In this document: one piece after another, positions 37,812 through 50,145 of the stretch
Position numbering within the stretch: position 1 is the first letter of the stretch
Layout of the letters: every line of letters begins with the position of its first letter
NCBI RefSeq assembly: GCF_026210795.1
Contig: NC_089455.1
Location: 3,400,123-3,464,122 of the forward strand
DNA: 64,000 nt
Source: Rhizophagus irregularis
Taxonomy: Eukaryota; Glomeromycota; Glomeromycetes; Glomerales; Glomeraceae
Reading direction: 5' to 3'
Position numbers and translations under genes: made by a program
Notes under the pieces: model-generated
What the model was told of the DNA's origin: nothing
The model's input: only the letters and a program-made list of their open reading frames with translations
Databases searched by the model: none

Positions 37812-38252
37812 TTGTATATTTCAATCCTTCAAGAACTTAATAATAACCGTATAAAATATGGGCATGTACATGGTATGCTGAAAAAGGCCATTAATTTAGC
37901 ATTTGCTACAAACTCATACGAAGAGTTAATTGGCATATGTCAAGATTTTTTGGTTAGAAAGCAGAATACTTTAGATCAAAATCAGGTAAAGGAGATATTA
38001 AATAATGAAGAATTAGACTTAGTAAATCCAATTATTACAGTTAAAAAGGAAAGGCCACCAGGAAGGGTAAAAAATGCTGTTGAAATTCAAAATAAGGAAA
38101 GCAGAAAACATTGTTTAAAATCAATTAATCTTAATGTTCAAAAAGGTAACAATAGAACTCAATTAATAGGTAATAGCAGGGGTAATAGAAAAACTTGTCA
38201 AAATTGTGGGCAAAAAGGGCATAACCGTACAACCTGTAAATTTACTGGTTAA
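37812..38252 (+). pseudogene. 3' fragment of a MULE-type transposase with CCHC zinc knuckle
   Basis: 146 codons: LKKAINLAFATNSYEELIGI, a hinge with KKERPPGRVKNAVE, and the knuckle CQNCGQKGHNRTTC (CX2CX4HX4C) near the C-terminus. This order resembles the tail after the SWIM domain in fungal MULE transposases. The DDE and SWIM regions are absent upstream and no inverted repeats were found. The fragment could be a retained short ORF, but loss of the catalytic part is more likely. Confidence 0.6.
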
Positions 38253-38599
38253 AAATTATTTAGAAGTAATGTGAAGCATCGGTTATAAATCAATTTAATA
38301 CGAAGTTTTCTTTTGCAATAATAAATTAGATTGATATTTATTACTTGCATCGGTTATAAATCAACTTAATACAAAGTAATATTGATATTTGTTACTTTAC
38401 AAGAGAAATTAAAATCTAAATTATACAACAAACAGATTTCCTCATAATACTAAATTCTCAATAGATATATACTATCCTTAACTATATAATACATTTATTT
38501 ACTGAAATTATGCTATTAAATTAAAATGTTAATGTCATTTCAAAAACAAAAGAACATTATTATAGGAGAAAGAAAAATTATCTAATTAAATTAAAAAAA
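38253..38599. other. AT-rich flank of array 4
   Basis: A short duplication of GCATCGGTTATAAATCAA lies at about 38277-38366. Otherwise AT-rich; no gene. Confidence 0.5.
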
Positions 38600-39420
38600 T
38601 TGTCATAAGTCCAAGAATATCATTCCTAAAGATGGAATTAATACAATTAATATCGTTTAACAAACAAAAGGAAACCAATAAAGACATGGAAACTATTACC
38701 TACCTATCTGTCCTTCTATGCTAATTCCAATTTCATTAATCGTATCTAATCAACTCTCTGCATCTAGTCTAATCACGCTAATCAAATGGTTTAATAATCC
38801 TTTATCTTTATCTTAATAATTTATAAATCTGATATTTAACGCTGAAAGTGGATTACATCATTTATTAAAATCATCTCAGGTCTAAGAAATAGTTCTCAAA
38901 AAATGAGAATAAGACGTTAATTTCCGTTTAACTACAAGTTTAATAAACAAAAGTAATCCATCAAAGAGAAGGAAATGAACACCTATTTATTATAAAGAAG
39001 ACTGAAGTAATTCCTAAAAAAAAGAAAAGAATACAATGTTATTTTCGTTTAACAAGTTTAATAAATAAAAAAAACCCACCAAAGATAAGGAAACAAATAC
39101 CTACTTATTAAAATCGCCCAAGAAGTCCAAGAAGAAGCAATTCCTAAAAAAAAAGAAGAGAATACGACGTTATTTCTGTTTAACAAGTTTAAAAAGCAAA
39201 AAAAAACTACCAAAGATAAGGAAATGAACATCTACTTATTAAAATCATCTTGAGAAGTCTAAGAAGAAATATTTCCTAAAAAATGAAAAGAGAATAATGT
39301 TTAACAATCTTAACAAACAAAAGAAACCCATCAAAGATAAGGAAACGAATACTTACCTATTAAAATCATCAAAGTCCAAAATGTAGTCCCTAAAAAAATG
39401 GACGTTAATTTTGCAATAAG
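38600..39420 (-). repeat. Mini-exon-like tandem array 4
   Basis: Six to seven units of about 110-130 bp, best read on the minus strand: TTTTTTTAG, then a core such as 39389-39357 (33 nt, starting GGACTACATTTTGG), then GTAAGTATT. Other cores contain TTCTTGGACTTCTTGGGCGA. Spacers hold CCTTATCTTTGRTGGGTTT and GTTTAAC/AACGTT-like motifs. The GACTTCTTGG core motif also occurs in the subtelomeric array (for example around 61080-61100 and 60900), linking the two. Donors in some units drift to GTAGGT or GTAGAT. Confidence 0.6.
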
Positions 39421-39926
39421 CAGAAATCATTAAAGACATTTGATTTTGTTATAAAATGGTTAAAAAAAAATAGTAGTTTAAAATATGCTAATACTTATTT
39501 AGATTTTTATTAATTTAGCCAATCAAATTTTTCTAAAAAAAAAATTTTTACAAGAGGGGGGGAGGAAATTCTCCCTGGTTAAGATTAGCAATACTCATAT
39601 TTAATAGATTAAATTATTTTTTAGAGAAACTACAATGGGAGGTAGTAAAAAAAACAAAGCCCATTATCTATGATATACTAGTGTTTGAAAACAGACAGAT
39701 TTTTTACTTAATTAATGATATTCCAAATGAAATGACATGTAATAATATTAATATACAAGATAACAGTTATTTAAATAAATTTAAAAAAGTTTTTTTTTAA
39801 AAAAAAAAATAGATATTAATAATTTATAGTAAAATAATTTTTGTATAGATAAAAAGTAAAATTTGCCATAGTGGCAAAACATGTAAAATGGTATATAATA
39901 AATATAATACAGAACAGCCATCCTTT
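39421..39926. other. AT-rich sequence downstream of the orphan gene
   Basis: Mostly T/A tracts with one GC-rich GAGGGGGGGAGGAAATTCTC segment near 39553. No gene. Confidence 0.5.
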
Positions 39927-40420
39927 CTAAAATTGATTTGAACCTAATTGTTGAAGAGGGAAATGTGGTAAAATAGGTCTATAGTGTGATGGGTTTGATT
40001 GATTATTGTAAGGAACGAGAGAATTTTGGTTGTGAGTTAGCATATGGCTTTCAGATTGATGTTCTTGACTTGATATTATTCCATTCCTAATTAAAAAAAT
40101 TAATTAATTGGTTTAACTATAATTAGAAAATTTACGTTCATACTTACTCATCAACAAATTCTCTTGAATTGGTTGTAAAAGTGCAAGTAACTGTACCACA
40201 TTGAAAGATTCGGTCATTTTCAACTAACTCATTTTGTGCCCAGCTAAAAGTAACTCCATATATTCCTTCATAATTCACAAAAAGTACATATCCAGTTGTA
40301 TTTGTCTTCAGATCTTGACAACAATTCCAGTGTTCATAATTTAGAATTTGCTTTAATCTCTGTTCCCCTGCTTCACCTTTAAAGATACAACGGTATTTTA
40401 GTAATGCTGAATTGTACTAT
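39927..40420 (-). CDS. Orphan protein, 3' two exons (5' end not found)
   Basis: Two linked exons on the minus strand: about 40420-40148, after a TTTTTCAG-type acceptor, and 40086-39927. The donor GATGA|GTAAGT and acceptor TTAATTAG keep frame. The first encodes GEQRLKQILNYEHWNCCQDL, TTGYVLFVNYEGIYGVTFSW and TFTTNSREFVDE; the second is Gln/His/Ser-rich and ends FPLQQLGSNQF. The mixed residue composition, strong splice signals and lack of internal stops argue for a real gene. I found no confident start codon or upstream exon. No domain recognised. Confidence 0.55.
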
Positions 40421-42141
40421 CTGAAAAGGGGTTTATTTTGAAATAAGTAAACAAAGATATTTTTGGGAAAAATGCTTATAGAAAGTCTTTTAGATCCCAC
40501 AGAATGTCTATTGAAACCAAGACACTTTTTAATTAGAATTATAAATGCATCTTAGTATGATATGAGTTGGTTGGAAGAGTAATGTCGGTAGGGTATAGTT
40601 TTATACTTTTATTGTTGCGATGTTTAGTTCTTTCATGGCTTAAAAGTTGTTTTTGTAAAGGAAAATTTTTTTGACAGAGAAAGTATTTAAACGTTATTTT
40701 AGTGCAAGCTACGGTCATTGTATACAGCGAATTGTGACATTGTTATTTGATTATTTGATTGGCCATTACGCATTATGTGATAATGTAATATACGATGGTT
40801 GATCAAACTCCTGTATGTGATATAATCGCAAATGAGACAAATTGGCCCATATGAATTTAACACATTTCGTTTTTATAGGGTTATAATTATTCAAATAATA
40901 ATAATAAAAAAAAAAAGAAAGAAAATAACAATACCCTATTGGTTAATAGTAAATTACTAAATCTTTATTCCAACAACTCTATATGGTAATAACTCTTTTG
41001 TACAATTTGATTACTAATGTATACTTTTTTAATTCTCGGTTAAATTAAAAAATGTATTGTATAACTTGTGATCTGTCTGATCTATTCCATGTTTGATTGA
41101 TTACTAATAATAATTAATAGTTACTCGGCGAGTAACTGTTGTATTTGCAATAAGCAATATGATTGGTGGGATTTACTGAGCGCAGCTCAGTAGATTTCAC
41201 TCTTGCACGACAGTGCCGCAGTTATGAGGTCACGTTGTGCCGAGTAACTGTTTTATCAGGCTTACGCAATAGGTATTTTTTATACAACTAAGTAACTGGT
41301 TGTACTCAATTAGTAAATGCCTGATAATAATTTTTTATTTTAGCTCCCGGCAACACTAATAATAATAAGTAACGGATATTTAACAATATTTTTTATTTTT
41401 TATAACAATAGATCGTTTCGTTAATATTTAATAAATATCCAATTTTAAAATTATATATTTGAACTTAATAATTATATTAGGAAAAAATGCAGTCATGTGA
41501 AAGATAATTGTCTTTTAACAGAGAAATAATTTATTGGTTAGACACTTCTATTCTTTTAAAATTATGTTCTCAGCGAATGTTCATGACAGAAATTATTTGT
41601 AATTTAACAGTTTCCAAGTACTCCTCTATCAAAAAACTAAGCCATTATGTAAATATGCAACAGCTCTTATGCAAACTACTTACACGGTCAAAGATGTATA
41701 ACGAGGAACCATCTTCGCCTTCTTTGGGGAGATTTACTCCACAAAAAAGGGTAAATTACACAAGACATTGCAGATTTTAATCATCCTACGATTAAGTTAA
41801 AAGTATTTTAAAATTAAAACTCGAGAAAGAAAAATGAAAAATACAGGAATATTCATAATCATGTGACATACACGTCTAACCAATAAAATTTACTATTTTT
41901 CGAATCTTAGTATATTAGGGGCCTAATTAAACTTTGTAGCCTATTTTTAGAGATGAAACATTTTTAAAATTGCTTTATATGTTTAACAGTTTAAGATTTA
42001 CAAGGAACGTTTCAGTCGGAAATTAGGCTAGGTAAATCATTACAGATAAATAGAGTCTAAACGCATAAAAAATTTTTTGTATTTTGTATTTTTTCATCCA
42101 ATCCCTTTAAAAAAAAGTAATAATAATAATTTGTAGAAATA
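40421..42141. other. Intergenic region with a possible small palindromic element
   Basis: Around 41120-41335 the sequence is locally GC-richer, with TTACTCGGCGAGTAA palindrome, repeats of GAGTAACTGTT and a CTGAGCGCAGCTCAG palindrome (41178-41192), which suggests a MITE without a readable duplication. At 41695-41749 a short open segment starting MYNEEPSSPSLGRFTPQKR ends exactly at GTAAATT and could be a first exon, but I could not connect it in frame to the downstream gene. Confidence 0.4.
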
Positions 42142-43522
42142 ATGTTAAAGTTGAAACAAGACTTTAAAGAAGTTTTATTAAGAATTTTTTTCATTCTTTT
42201 GTTCATAGGACTTATATTAGGAATATCTATGAATAAAATACTTGTGGCGTTTAACTTAAAAGAGGTGGAACCAGTAACTTCTGTACAATTTAAAAATTTT
42301 AAAGATGCAGGTTTTCCAATATGGTCGTCATTTGTGTGTGGAGAAAACTTAACTAAATTAACTGTACAAGTACAAACATTTAATATAATTGGAGAAGACA
42401 TAGCAAGAGATATATCTAATGAATACATTCGCCAAACTACAGCAAGCTCTTTATTACCTAAATATATAGATACTTTTGATGAACGAATTTGCTTTGTATT
42501 TGAACCAAGGAACGAAATTTTGTTTAAAGCTGGTGAAATCGACCAAATATACGTAACAGCTTTTGCTTCTAAAGATGCTGTGCAGGGTCCTATATCATTA
42601 ATATTTGGTATATTTAATGAAGACATGAATGCGTCTTCTATTTTACCTTTTTTTGGTCCAAGTCATTCTATAAATAGATATTCTTTTACAAGAAGTGAAA
42701 GATTGGATGTTGAAAATATTCTTCATTCCTATTTCTCTGTTAATCTGCAAAGTAGTATTATAACTACTTTTGCCAATGAAGAGACGTATGCAAGATTTTT
42801 GTATTCTCCGGATTCATATTTAGTAAGTTATTTCAAACAAAAAATTGACTTTTAGCTCTACTGTGTATTTTATCTTATATTAATTAGGTTACAAGATATG
42901 TGGAAAAAGTTTTATATACGCCAAATGGTAAATTCAATTTTATACTTTATTTGATAATTACGATTAATAGAAACTAGTAATCAGAAGTTATTTGATTTAT
43001 TCCTACCCTAATACTAATCAAAATCAGATCTAATCTCCGCCATTGGTGGTTTAATAACATACGCTTTAACAGCCTGGTTTATTTTGTTTGGGTAAATATA
43101 ATATAATTAATTTTAATCATACCCACTGTATAAATAATACAAGTTTACTAATTATATATTTATATAGGAGAGGCAAGTACCGTTCATGGGGATGGATTCA
43201 ACGATATTTGTTATGTACTTCACCAAACATAAATAAAAATTATAATAGAAATCAAAAATTACCAATCGCCTATGAAAAACCGAGTATCATTGAAAGCCAA
43301 ATAAATAATGATACGCTTGCTAATTCATCACAAGTACAATTAATGAAGGATTTAAATGAGAAAATCGATAAAATTAATCAAAAACTTAGGATTTTTGAAC
43401 AAATCTTAAGTTGTCATTATCTTTCTGGATTTAGATTACATGATTTTGATTCAAAAGAATTAAGCCTTGATTCATTATATGATAAAGAAGAAAGAAATAA
43501 CAACACCAACCACTCCTCATAA
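42142..43522 (+). CDS. Two-TM protein with C-terminal coiled coil
   Basis: Four exons, 42142-42822, 42888-42927, 43028-43091 and 43168-43522, with canonical GTAAGT/GTAAAT donors and TAG or CAG acceptors. Phases agree, giving 379 residues. A basic N-terminus precedes TM1 (about residues 14-32, FFILLFIGLILGISM). A soluble, probably extracytoplasmic domain (about 35-240) follows, then TM2 (about 243-262, LISAIGGLITYALTAWFILF) and GRGKYRSWGWIQRYLL. The tail has a coiled coil (VQLMKDLNEKIDKINQKLRI) and an acidic end. The layout resembles a multigene membrane-protein family I recall from Rhizophagus-type genomes; function unknown. An additional upstream exon near 41.7 kb is possible. Confidence 0.8.
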
Positions 43523-46500
43523 TTGGAATAATTTTGATTCAATAATCGAATCATGAATTCAATTTTGAATATAATTCTATTGTAACTGAATTACATTGTT
43601 CGTATTAGTATAGATATTGAATAAATCTTTATTTCTAATTGAGATTATATCTTTAAAAATTAATAATTTATCACAATGCACATTACTTTTTTGGGATGTA
43701 TAATATGGGCAATATAAGAAGACTTTCAATACTATACTGAATTGGTGGTTTAATGATAAAAATATTTTAGGATCTTTCATAATTAGGCATTATTTGTATA
43801 AATTTTATTAAATTTGAAATTGACTGCAATAAATTTGTCTTTATTAAATGACAAAAAGAGTTTGAAATATTCTGTTTTTGCTCTTATATTGATGATAAAT
43901 GTTTAATAGGTGGTTCAGTACCATTAGAAATACATAATGACAACTGTAAAAAATATTGTTAATGTCCATAGTGCTCAGCTAATTCATGTTCAGATTGTAT
44001 CTTGAGCGAATTTTGAAAACAACATGCGACTCCATGAAGAATTATTGATATACATTCTCTTCGTGCTGCTTCGTTAGAAGTAAAATGTAAGAAGTTTTCA
44101 GAACCATTAGTAAGTTTTAATGACAATATTTATTGTTTCTTTATATTCTGAAATCTCTGCAGTTGAGCATTTATATGTTGGCAGTCCATACCAGTTGTCT
44201 CCTCTAAGTTTAAAAAGTTTTTTCACATCATTATAGTTCATAAAAAAAAATTTCTGATCATATTGATTGTCAAAATTCTTGAGTTCTTGCTAATTTTTAT
44301 AAATGCAAAAATTATTTTATAAAAAAAATTAGGTTAATTTCATTATATTTTTTTTTTGGTAAAAATAAAAAAAAATCTAGGTTAATTCGTGATCCATCTT
44401 CAAACCAGTGAAATCTACTAATACATTTTAGGGAATTATTTTGCAAATTAATTTAGTGGGAAATTCAGATAAGAGCAATAGATACAGCATATAGGAAATG
44501 TGAAATGAACTTACAAATTATTAGAGTAAAAGAACTGACATTCCAAAAGTATCAACTATTCAAAATTACTAAATACATCGCTCAATATAAGCAAAATATA
44601 GTACGATAAGTTAGACAACCTGCGTTTAATAGAAATAAATAATTTTAATACTTTTTTTTGTTTTTTCTTGTTTATAACCTTTAAATAAATTATTTACCAG
44701 TATATAAATAATATTTTAATAAAAAAATATCAATTTTGTGATTGTCCCACCTCTTGTATTGAATAATTATGGCATTTTTAAAGGTTAAAATCCAGCGTCG
44801 CTAAAGAAAAAATTTTTTAACTAATTGTTCAATGTAAAAATTTTTGATAGATCTCAGTTTTAAGCAATTGGTTACACTATTTTTCAGCCAGGTTGTAATA
44901 CAAATTTGGCTGGTTACTTTTTAGGCAATATCACCAATTTGTATAATAACGTAACTTTAAATGGCAAGTATATGTTAATCAAACTTGTAATATTAATATT
45001 TGACGATGCAAATTTATCATTCAATATACTCAAAACATTATTATATAACATTTTAAAAAAAAAATTCTGGGCAAATCAGCTCAAAAGCCATTTAAGGAAT
45101 AATTAATTTGTAAAACCAGTTCCAGAAACAGATCATGAATTAATTAGTATAATCTTATGTATATGAATAATTAAACAATATTAAAAATTGAATGAAAAAT
45201 TGCATGCTATTTTTTTTAATATTATCTATATATAAAGTTCAAATTAGTTTTTTATAAATTAATGTAAATTGAAAAGTAAAAATTAAATACAAATGTAAAA
45301 GCTTTTTTTTTTTCCAAAGTAGTGCAATTTGTGAGTTTATTAATTATATGTAAGAATATAAAAACATCTGTTATATAACTAATTTATTAAAACTTCAAAC
45401 CAGTTCCCCATCTATAAGATTGCTTCTGTGCCCTATCATTACCTTATGGAATTCATCTATATCCTTCAATAGTAGCTATTGAATTATATAGAATCACTAT
45501 TTCATAAGGCTTAAATAAATGCTTTTACTACCCTTTAGATAAAAAAAAAAGAAAGGTTATATTATATTTGTATATTTTTGTATTGTTATATACCTTCAAA
45601 AGTACCCTGTTTCCTTCTCTAATAAATTGGTTAATATATTGTTTTGTTTTTTCTAATGCTATTGCCCATTGTTTATTATGTTTCAAAATTTTCCTTTTTT
45701 CCAAATCAAACATGTCCTCCTCTGTTTGTATAGTTAAAATCCGTTTATATGCAATGTGTTAATATGCTAATGGTCTTTTTCTTAAAGTCTGGATCTGTTA
45801 ATCCGGATATTCATTTTTGAGTTTATTCGTTCAATCTGGATAGACGGATAATTTATCTGGATTATCTGGATAATATCCAGATATCTGTATTATCCGACGG
45901 ATATCCAGGATATCCAGGATATTTGAAGTAATTAGTAAGTATATTGTACATTAATATTTCTAGTGATACAAGAATGAACTGTATAAATTAAGTTATCGAT
46001 AAAAAAAATAGACTAGGAACAAGTGTTAACAGAAGAAAAATTTTTTATTAATAAATAATGAGTTTGGTAAAATAAAAGGGACATATATGACTGCATCTTA
46101 CTTTACTATTGTTATTTATGAAAAGAGTGATTCAATTACTTTTGTTAAAAATGCAAGATCAGCTGGGCAATTTAATGGATTGTCCGATAACCACTGGTAG
46201 ATTTTTTTTTATAATATAAAATTAGAAATGGTTTTTTTATAAGCTAAAGTATTTTTTTTTATAGTTGTTACACTTTTTTTGGTAATTTTTAGTAAAAATA
46301 AGTATTTTTTATAAAAAAAAAACTTAGATTAGTGGATAATTTGATGGAGAATCTAAACCATCAAAGTAACTGGCTGATCAGAAGAATTAATCATTTTTTT
46401 TAATTTTTTTCTGTATTTATTATTGTATTTCTTTATAGTTATATAATTAAAAAATAAAAAATAAAAAAAACGAATTTAATATTTGTAAAATTTTATTTGC

Positions 46501-46629
46501 ATAATACCCTACTAAGCAAATTTTTATTGATTTAAAAATTCAACTAATTAATTTGCTTTATTTTTGATTTACATTTAAACTAACGATATACCTAATTGTA
46601 ATTATTTTTTACAGAAACTTTAAGTTTTC
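43523..46629. other. AT-rich region with minor coding relics
   Basis: No intact gene. A minus-strand relic at about 43945-44105 reads HFTSNEAARRECISIILHGV then SEHELAEHYGH and stops. Another minus-strand relic at 45528-45713 includes KHNKQWAIALEKTKQYINQF. At 45787-45925 the sequence is rich in TCCGGATA, TATCTGGAT and ATCCAGGATATCC, possibly the terminal region of the hAT relic to the right. Confidence 0.4.
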
Positions 46630-46985
46630 AAGTGATATCATTATGATATCATTTTAATATTATTTCAATATAGATTTAATATTGATACGATATCAAAATA
46701 AAGTATTATTATTTCGATATTATTTCAATATTAAATTGATATTGAAATAATATCGAAATGATAATAGAAATGACATCAAAACAACATCTTTAAGTTTAAT
46801 TTAAAGATATCATTTCGATATCATTTTAATTATCATTTCGATATCATTTCGATATCGATTTAATATTGAAATAATATCGAAATGATAATACTTTATTTCA
46901 ATATCGTATTGATATTAAATTTATATTGAAATAATATTAAAATGATATCAAAATGATACCGTTAAAATAAACTTAACGATATCGA
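46630..46985. repeat. Dense near-palindromic ATTTCGATATCA satellite
   Basis: About 25 variants of AATGATATCGAAAT and its complement, centred on the palindrome GATATC/CGATATCG, in both orientations over ~350 bp. Long hairpins could form. It abuts the 3' end of the hAT relic. Confidence 0.8.
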
Positions 46986-48260
46986 TTCTATATTGATTAA
47001 AAATGTTAAGTTTTTGTAAAGTTCTGGAAAAATCCTACCAATCAAATGCCAATTTCGTTTGCAAAAAATTAAATGCTCAAAAGTGGAAGGTGATAAATTG
47101 GTACGCTTAATCGTCATAATATTTCCTGCATCAGAGAACAAATGCTCACTGGTAGCAGATGTCACCGGGATAGCCAAATACTTTTTTGCCAACTGTGACA
47201 AAATTGGAAACTGTGATTCTTGTGATGCCCACCATTTGAATGGGCAAATGCTGACATCAATTTCTTCAATCATTATATATTCATCAATTTCATCTTGTCT
47301 TTCACGATGACAACGATTGGCAAATATATCCTGAAGAAGTGAATTAATAGTATTATCAGGTGATAATGATTGTTGTTGCTGAATTGTACTTAATTCTTGC
47401 CTTTTTTCATTATAAATTTCTCTGAAAAGAGCTTTTGTTTAGTTTTTTTGTGATTCATTTGCAAAATTAAGAGATTTGCATCTAGGGTCTAAGAGTGTAG
47501 CTATCATCCCTTCATTTTGAAGTACAATTCAATAATAGTTTATTGCTGTATGTAAAGCCAGTTTAACCTTTTCAGTTAAATCTTTACAGTCTTGTAGAGT
47601 ATTTATTAAAATTTTTCACCGTTTTGGATAATCATCAACTTCATCATCATCATCAGGATTCTCAATACCAATATCATCATCAAAGTAGGATAAGTGAAAT
47701 CAATATTAGGCTCCACATTTTGATGAGTACTTTGAACTCCATTCTTAATTGCTGTAATTACATCATTCATAAAACTTATTGTTGCATATTTGCTTCCCTC
47801 AAAAAGTTTAGTTGCTGATGCAAAAGGCTCTAGTACATCAATCAGTTGTTTGATTGCAATTCATTCATTATTACTAAGATTAATTTTACTAAGTCTTTGG
47901 CCATCTTTTTATGTCATAGGATCTGAATCTCTAGACATAGTTATTGTCATTAATATTAATACGATAAAACGGATTTTTTCTAGTCGGCTTAGTACGAGAG
48001 GATTTGAGTTCCATCATGTGCTTATGTCTGAAATAATTCAAAGGTAATGATCATTCTCACTTAAATCCTAAATTAATAAATTTAACAAATTAAATTAAAA
48101 AACAATGAAAAAATCCATTGGTACAACAATTTTAATACTAAAATTTTACCTCTTGTTGGATACTTCTCAAATTTTTTTGAGCTTCAATTAATCTTTCAGT
48201 TTGTTTTGGTGTAGTAAAAAAACTACCAGAAAAATGATGGCTTGTATCACCGATGTTCAT
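46962..48260 (-). pseudogene. Decayed hAT transposase
   Basis: The C-terminal dimerisation segment is clear on the minus strand: WWASQESQFPILSQLAKKYL, IPVTSATSEHLFSDAGNI, then RTNLSPSTFEHLIF. Upstream in order are LSNNEWIAIKQLIDVLEPFA, KLFEGSKYATISFMNDVI, the canonical ATLLDPRCKSLNF, and a Gln-rich linker. Near 48.2 kb the relic reads SFFTTPKQTERLIEAQKNLR. Internal stops (for example near 47440 and 47610) and frame changes disable it, and the N-terminal BED finger was not found. Confidence 0.8.
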
Positions 48261-48269
48261 CTGACCTTC

Positions 48270-49445
48270 AAGATATCGAATTTGAAGAGGATCAATGACC
48301 AATAAAGCGTAGAAAAGGAAAAAATACGATGCACGATTCTGGAGATGAAATGGAAGTAGATGAAGAAGAAGCTAGGGTTCGTCCAAAAATCCTCTTTTAA
48401 TGTATGCTTTTAACATTCGCTAAACCGATATTTTGTTCAATTTAAGCTGAGATGAAGATAATTCTAAAAACTTTTCTAATTGAACTAAAATTAATATACG
48501 ATGAAAAGTTTAGCAGTGAGTCAAATGATGAAATTCTTTGACAGATTATACCTCGATTAATTGAAGTGATAAAGCCAAGGTATACTTCACGATACAGGCA
48601 AGTCAAATCTTGGCTTACCGCTTTACATAAATATTGCAGAGTGCGTTTGTTATATAAACAACGCGGCACTTTAGACAAAGATAATCGTCGTCTACATTGA
48701 AACAATCGGTTAAATGAGGTAAATAATTTCTTTATTATTTCAAAAAAAAAATCTCATCATTCGTTAAAACTTTAAATATAGAAAAAAGCATGTCGAGTTA
48801 AAAGCACAAAATCGCTTTTCAACAAAAATGACGAAAAACTGGAAAATTATGATCAAAAAGAACTTTTGAATGTTTTAAGCGATAACTGATATCACTCTCC
48901 AGAGTATTTTGAATCAGATGAAGAGCAACCAGACGGTAAAAGACATATCAATGTTTATAATCTGTCTTGGAGATCTGAAGAGGTTCAATAACTTATTTGT
49001 CGTATTTTTATTTTTTATTTTTATTTGTTTTATTTTTTTCTTATAATAGTTAATAGATTTATTACGAAATATCTTGGACCAATACGCTTTCTTTCTTCAA
49101 TCTGCACAACTGATACGAATGCGAAATTATGATGAAAAAATATATAATATCGTTTCTCATCATCCACGAGGTGCTCCAAATTGGACCTATGTGGAGCAGA
49201 ATATGCTGGCTGATACTGACTTTTCTGAGCCAGAAACGCTGATTCAAATGATGGAAAATCTAATAATGGCAGAAGATGTGGAAGTGTCGGTGGAAATGGA
49301 TGAAATAGAGGTAATAGAAGATTCAGAACTAACGGAAATGAAAGAATCAGAACTAACAGAAGAATCAGAACCAATGGGAGTGAAAAAATCAGAACCAATT
49401 GGAGTGGAAGAATTGCTGGAAACGGAAGATGAAACAGACAAATAG
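48270..49445 (+). pseudogene. Copy 2 of the unnamed repeated gene family
   Basis: Plus-strand fragments in order: RKGKNTMHDSGDEMEVDEEE, LIYDEKFSSESNDEILRQII, YTSRYRQVKSWLTALHKYCR, VKSTKSLFNKNDEKLENYD, YHSPEYFESDEEQPDGKRHI, then after a possible intron YAFFLQSAQLIRMRNYDEKI, HHPRGAPNWTYVEQNMLADT and a long acidic tail of ESEPMGVKK-type repeats ending at the TAG of 49443-49445. It is related to the minus-strand relic at 23.9-24.8 kb. An internal TGA near 48888 and frame changes indicate decay, though the last ~120 codons are open. Confidence 0.6.
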
Positions 49446-49609
49446 TATAAATTTGTACTTTAATTTTTGTTTTGAGTTTTTGTTATACTAACTTTTTTTT
49501 GAATTTAAAGATTGTGAATTCGTCAGTTTTTTTGAATTTTTTTTTTGAAAATTATGGGTTTTTTTGTGAAATTGTGGATTGAATTTTTTTATTTTCGTAA
49601 GAAATTTTT

Positions 49610-50145
49610 ATTATTTGAGTATTATTTTAGTATTATTTCGTATTATTTTCATTATTTTCGTATTATTTTAGTATTATTTTAGTATTATTTTAGTATTATT
49701 TTAGTATTATTTTAGTATTATTTTAGTATTATTTTAGTATTATTTTAGTATTATTTTAGTATTATTTTAGTATTATTTTTGTATTATTTTTGTATTAGGC
49801 CAAGTAAATAAATTTATTCATTTCTCATAACCGGACGGGTCATGTAAATGTTACGAAAAAATAAAAAAATTTATTTTATTTGGTCATGTGATTTTGGTTT
49901 TGACCAATCATAATCATAAAAAAATAATTTTTTTTTCCATCCGGTGACCTGGGCAAAAAATTTATTAAATCAACCAATCATCATCTAGGAATCGGCTAAA
50001 TTTTTTTTGAAAATAAATTTTTTTTCTGGGCAGCCGGGTCAAATTTAGCAATTTTTTTTCATGAGAAACGAATAATTTTATTTCTTTGGCCTTATTGTTA
50101 TAGGAAATTTTTATTATTTTCGTATTATTTTAGTATTATTTTTGT
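49610..50145. repeat. 11-bp minisatellite TATTATTTTAG, split by a MITE
   Basis: About 15 copies between 49615 and 49795, with CGTATTATTTT variants at the left edge and TTGTATTATTT at the right. The same repeat resumes at about 50110-50145 after the MITE, so the MITE inserted into a pre-existing array. Confidence 0.9.
49798..50091. mobile_element. PIF/Harbinger-type MITE, 294 bp
   Basis: The ends GGCCAAGTAAATAAATT and the complement of AATTTTATTTCTTTGGCC are inverted repeats of about 30 bp that include a TTCATTTCTCAT match. The 3-bp duplication TTA (49795-49797, 50092-50094) is the hallmark target of Harbinger elements. Interior sequence is non-coding, with repeated CCGGNNNGGTCA-like segments. 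Confidence 0.85.
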
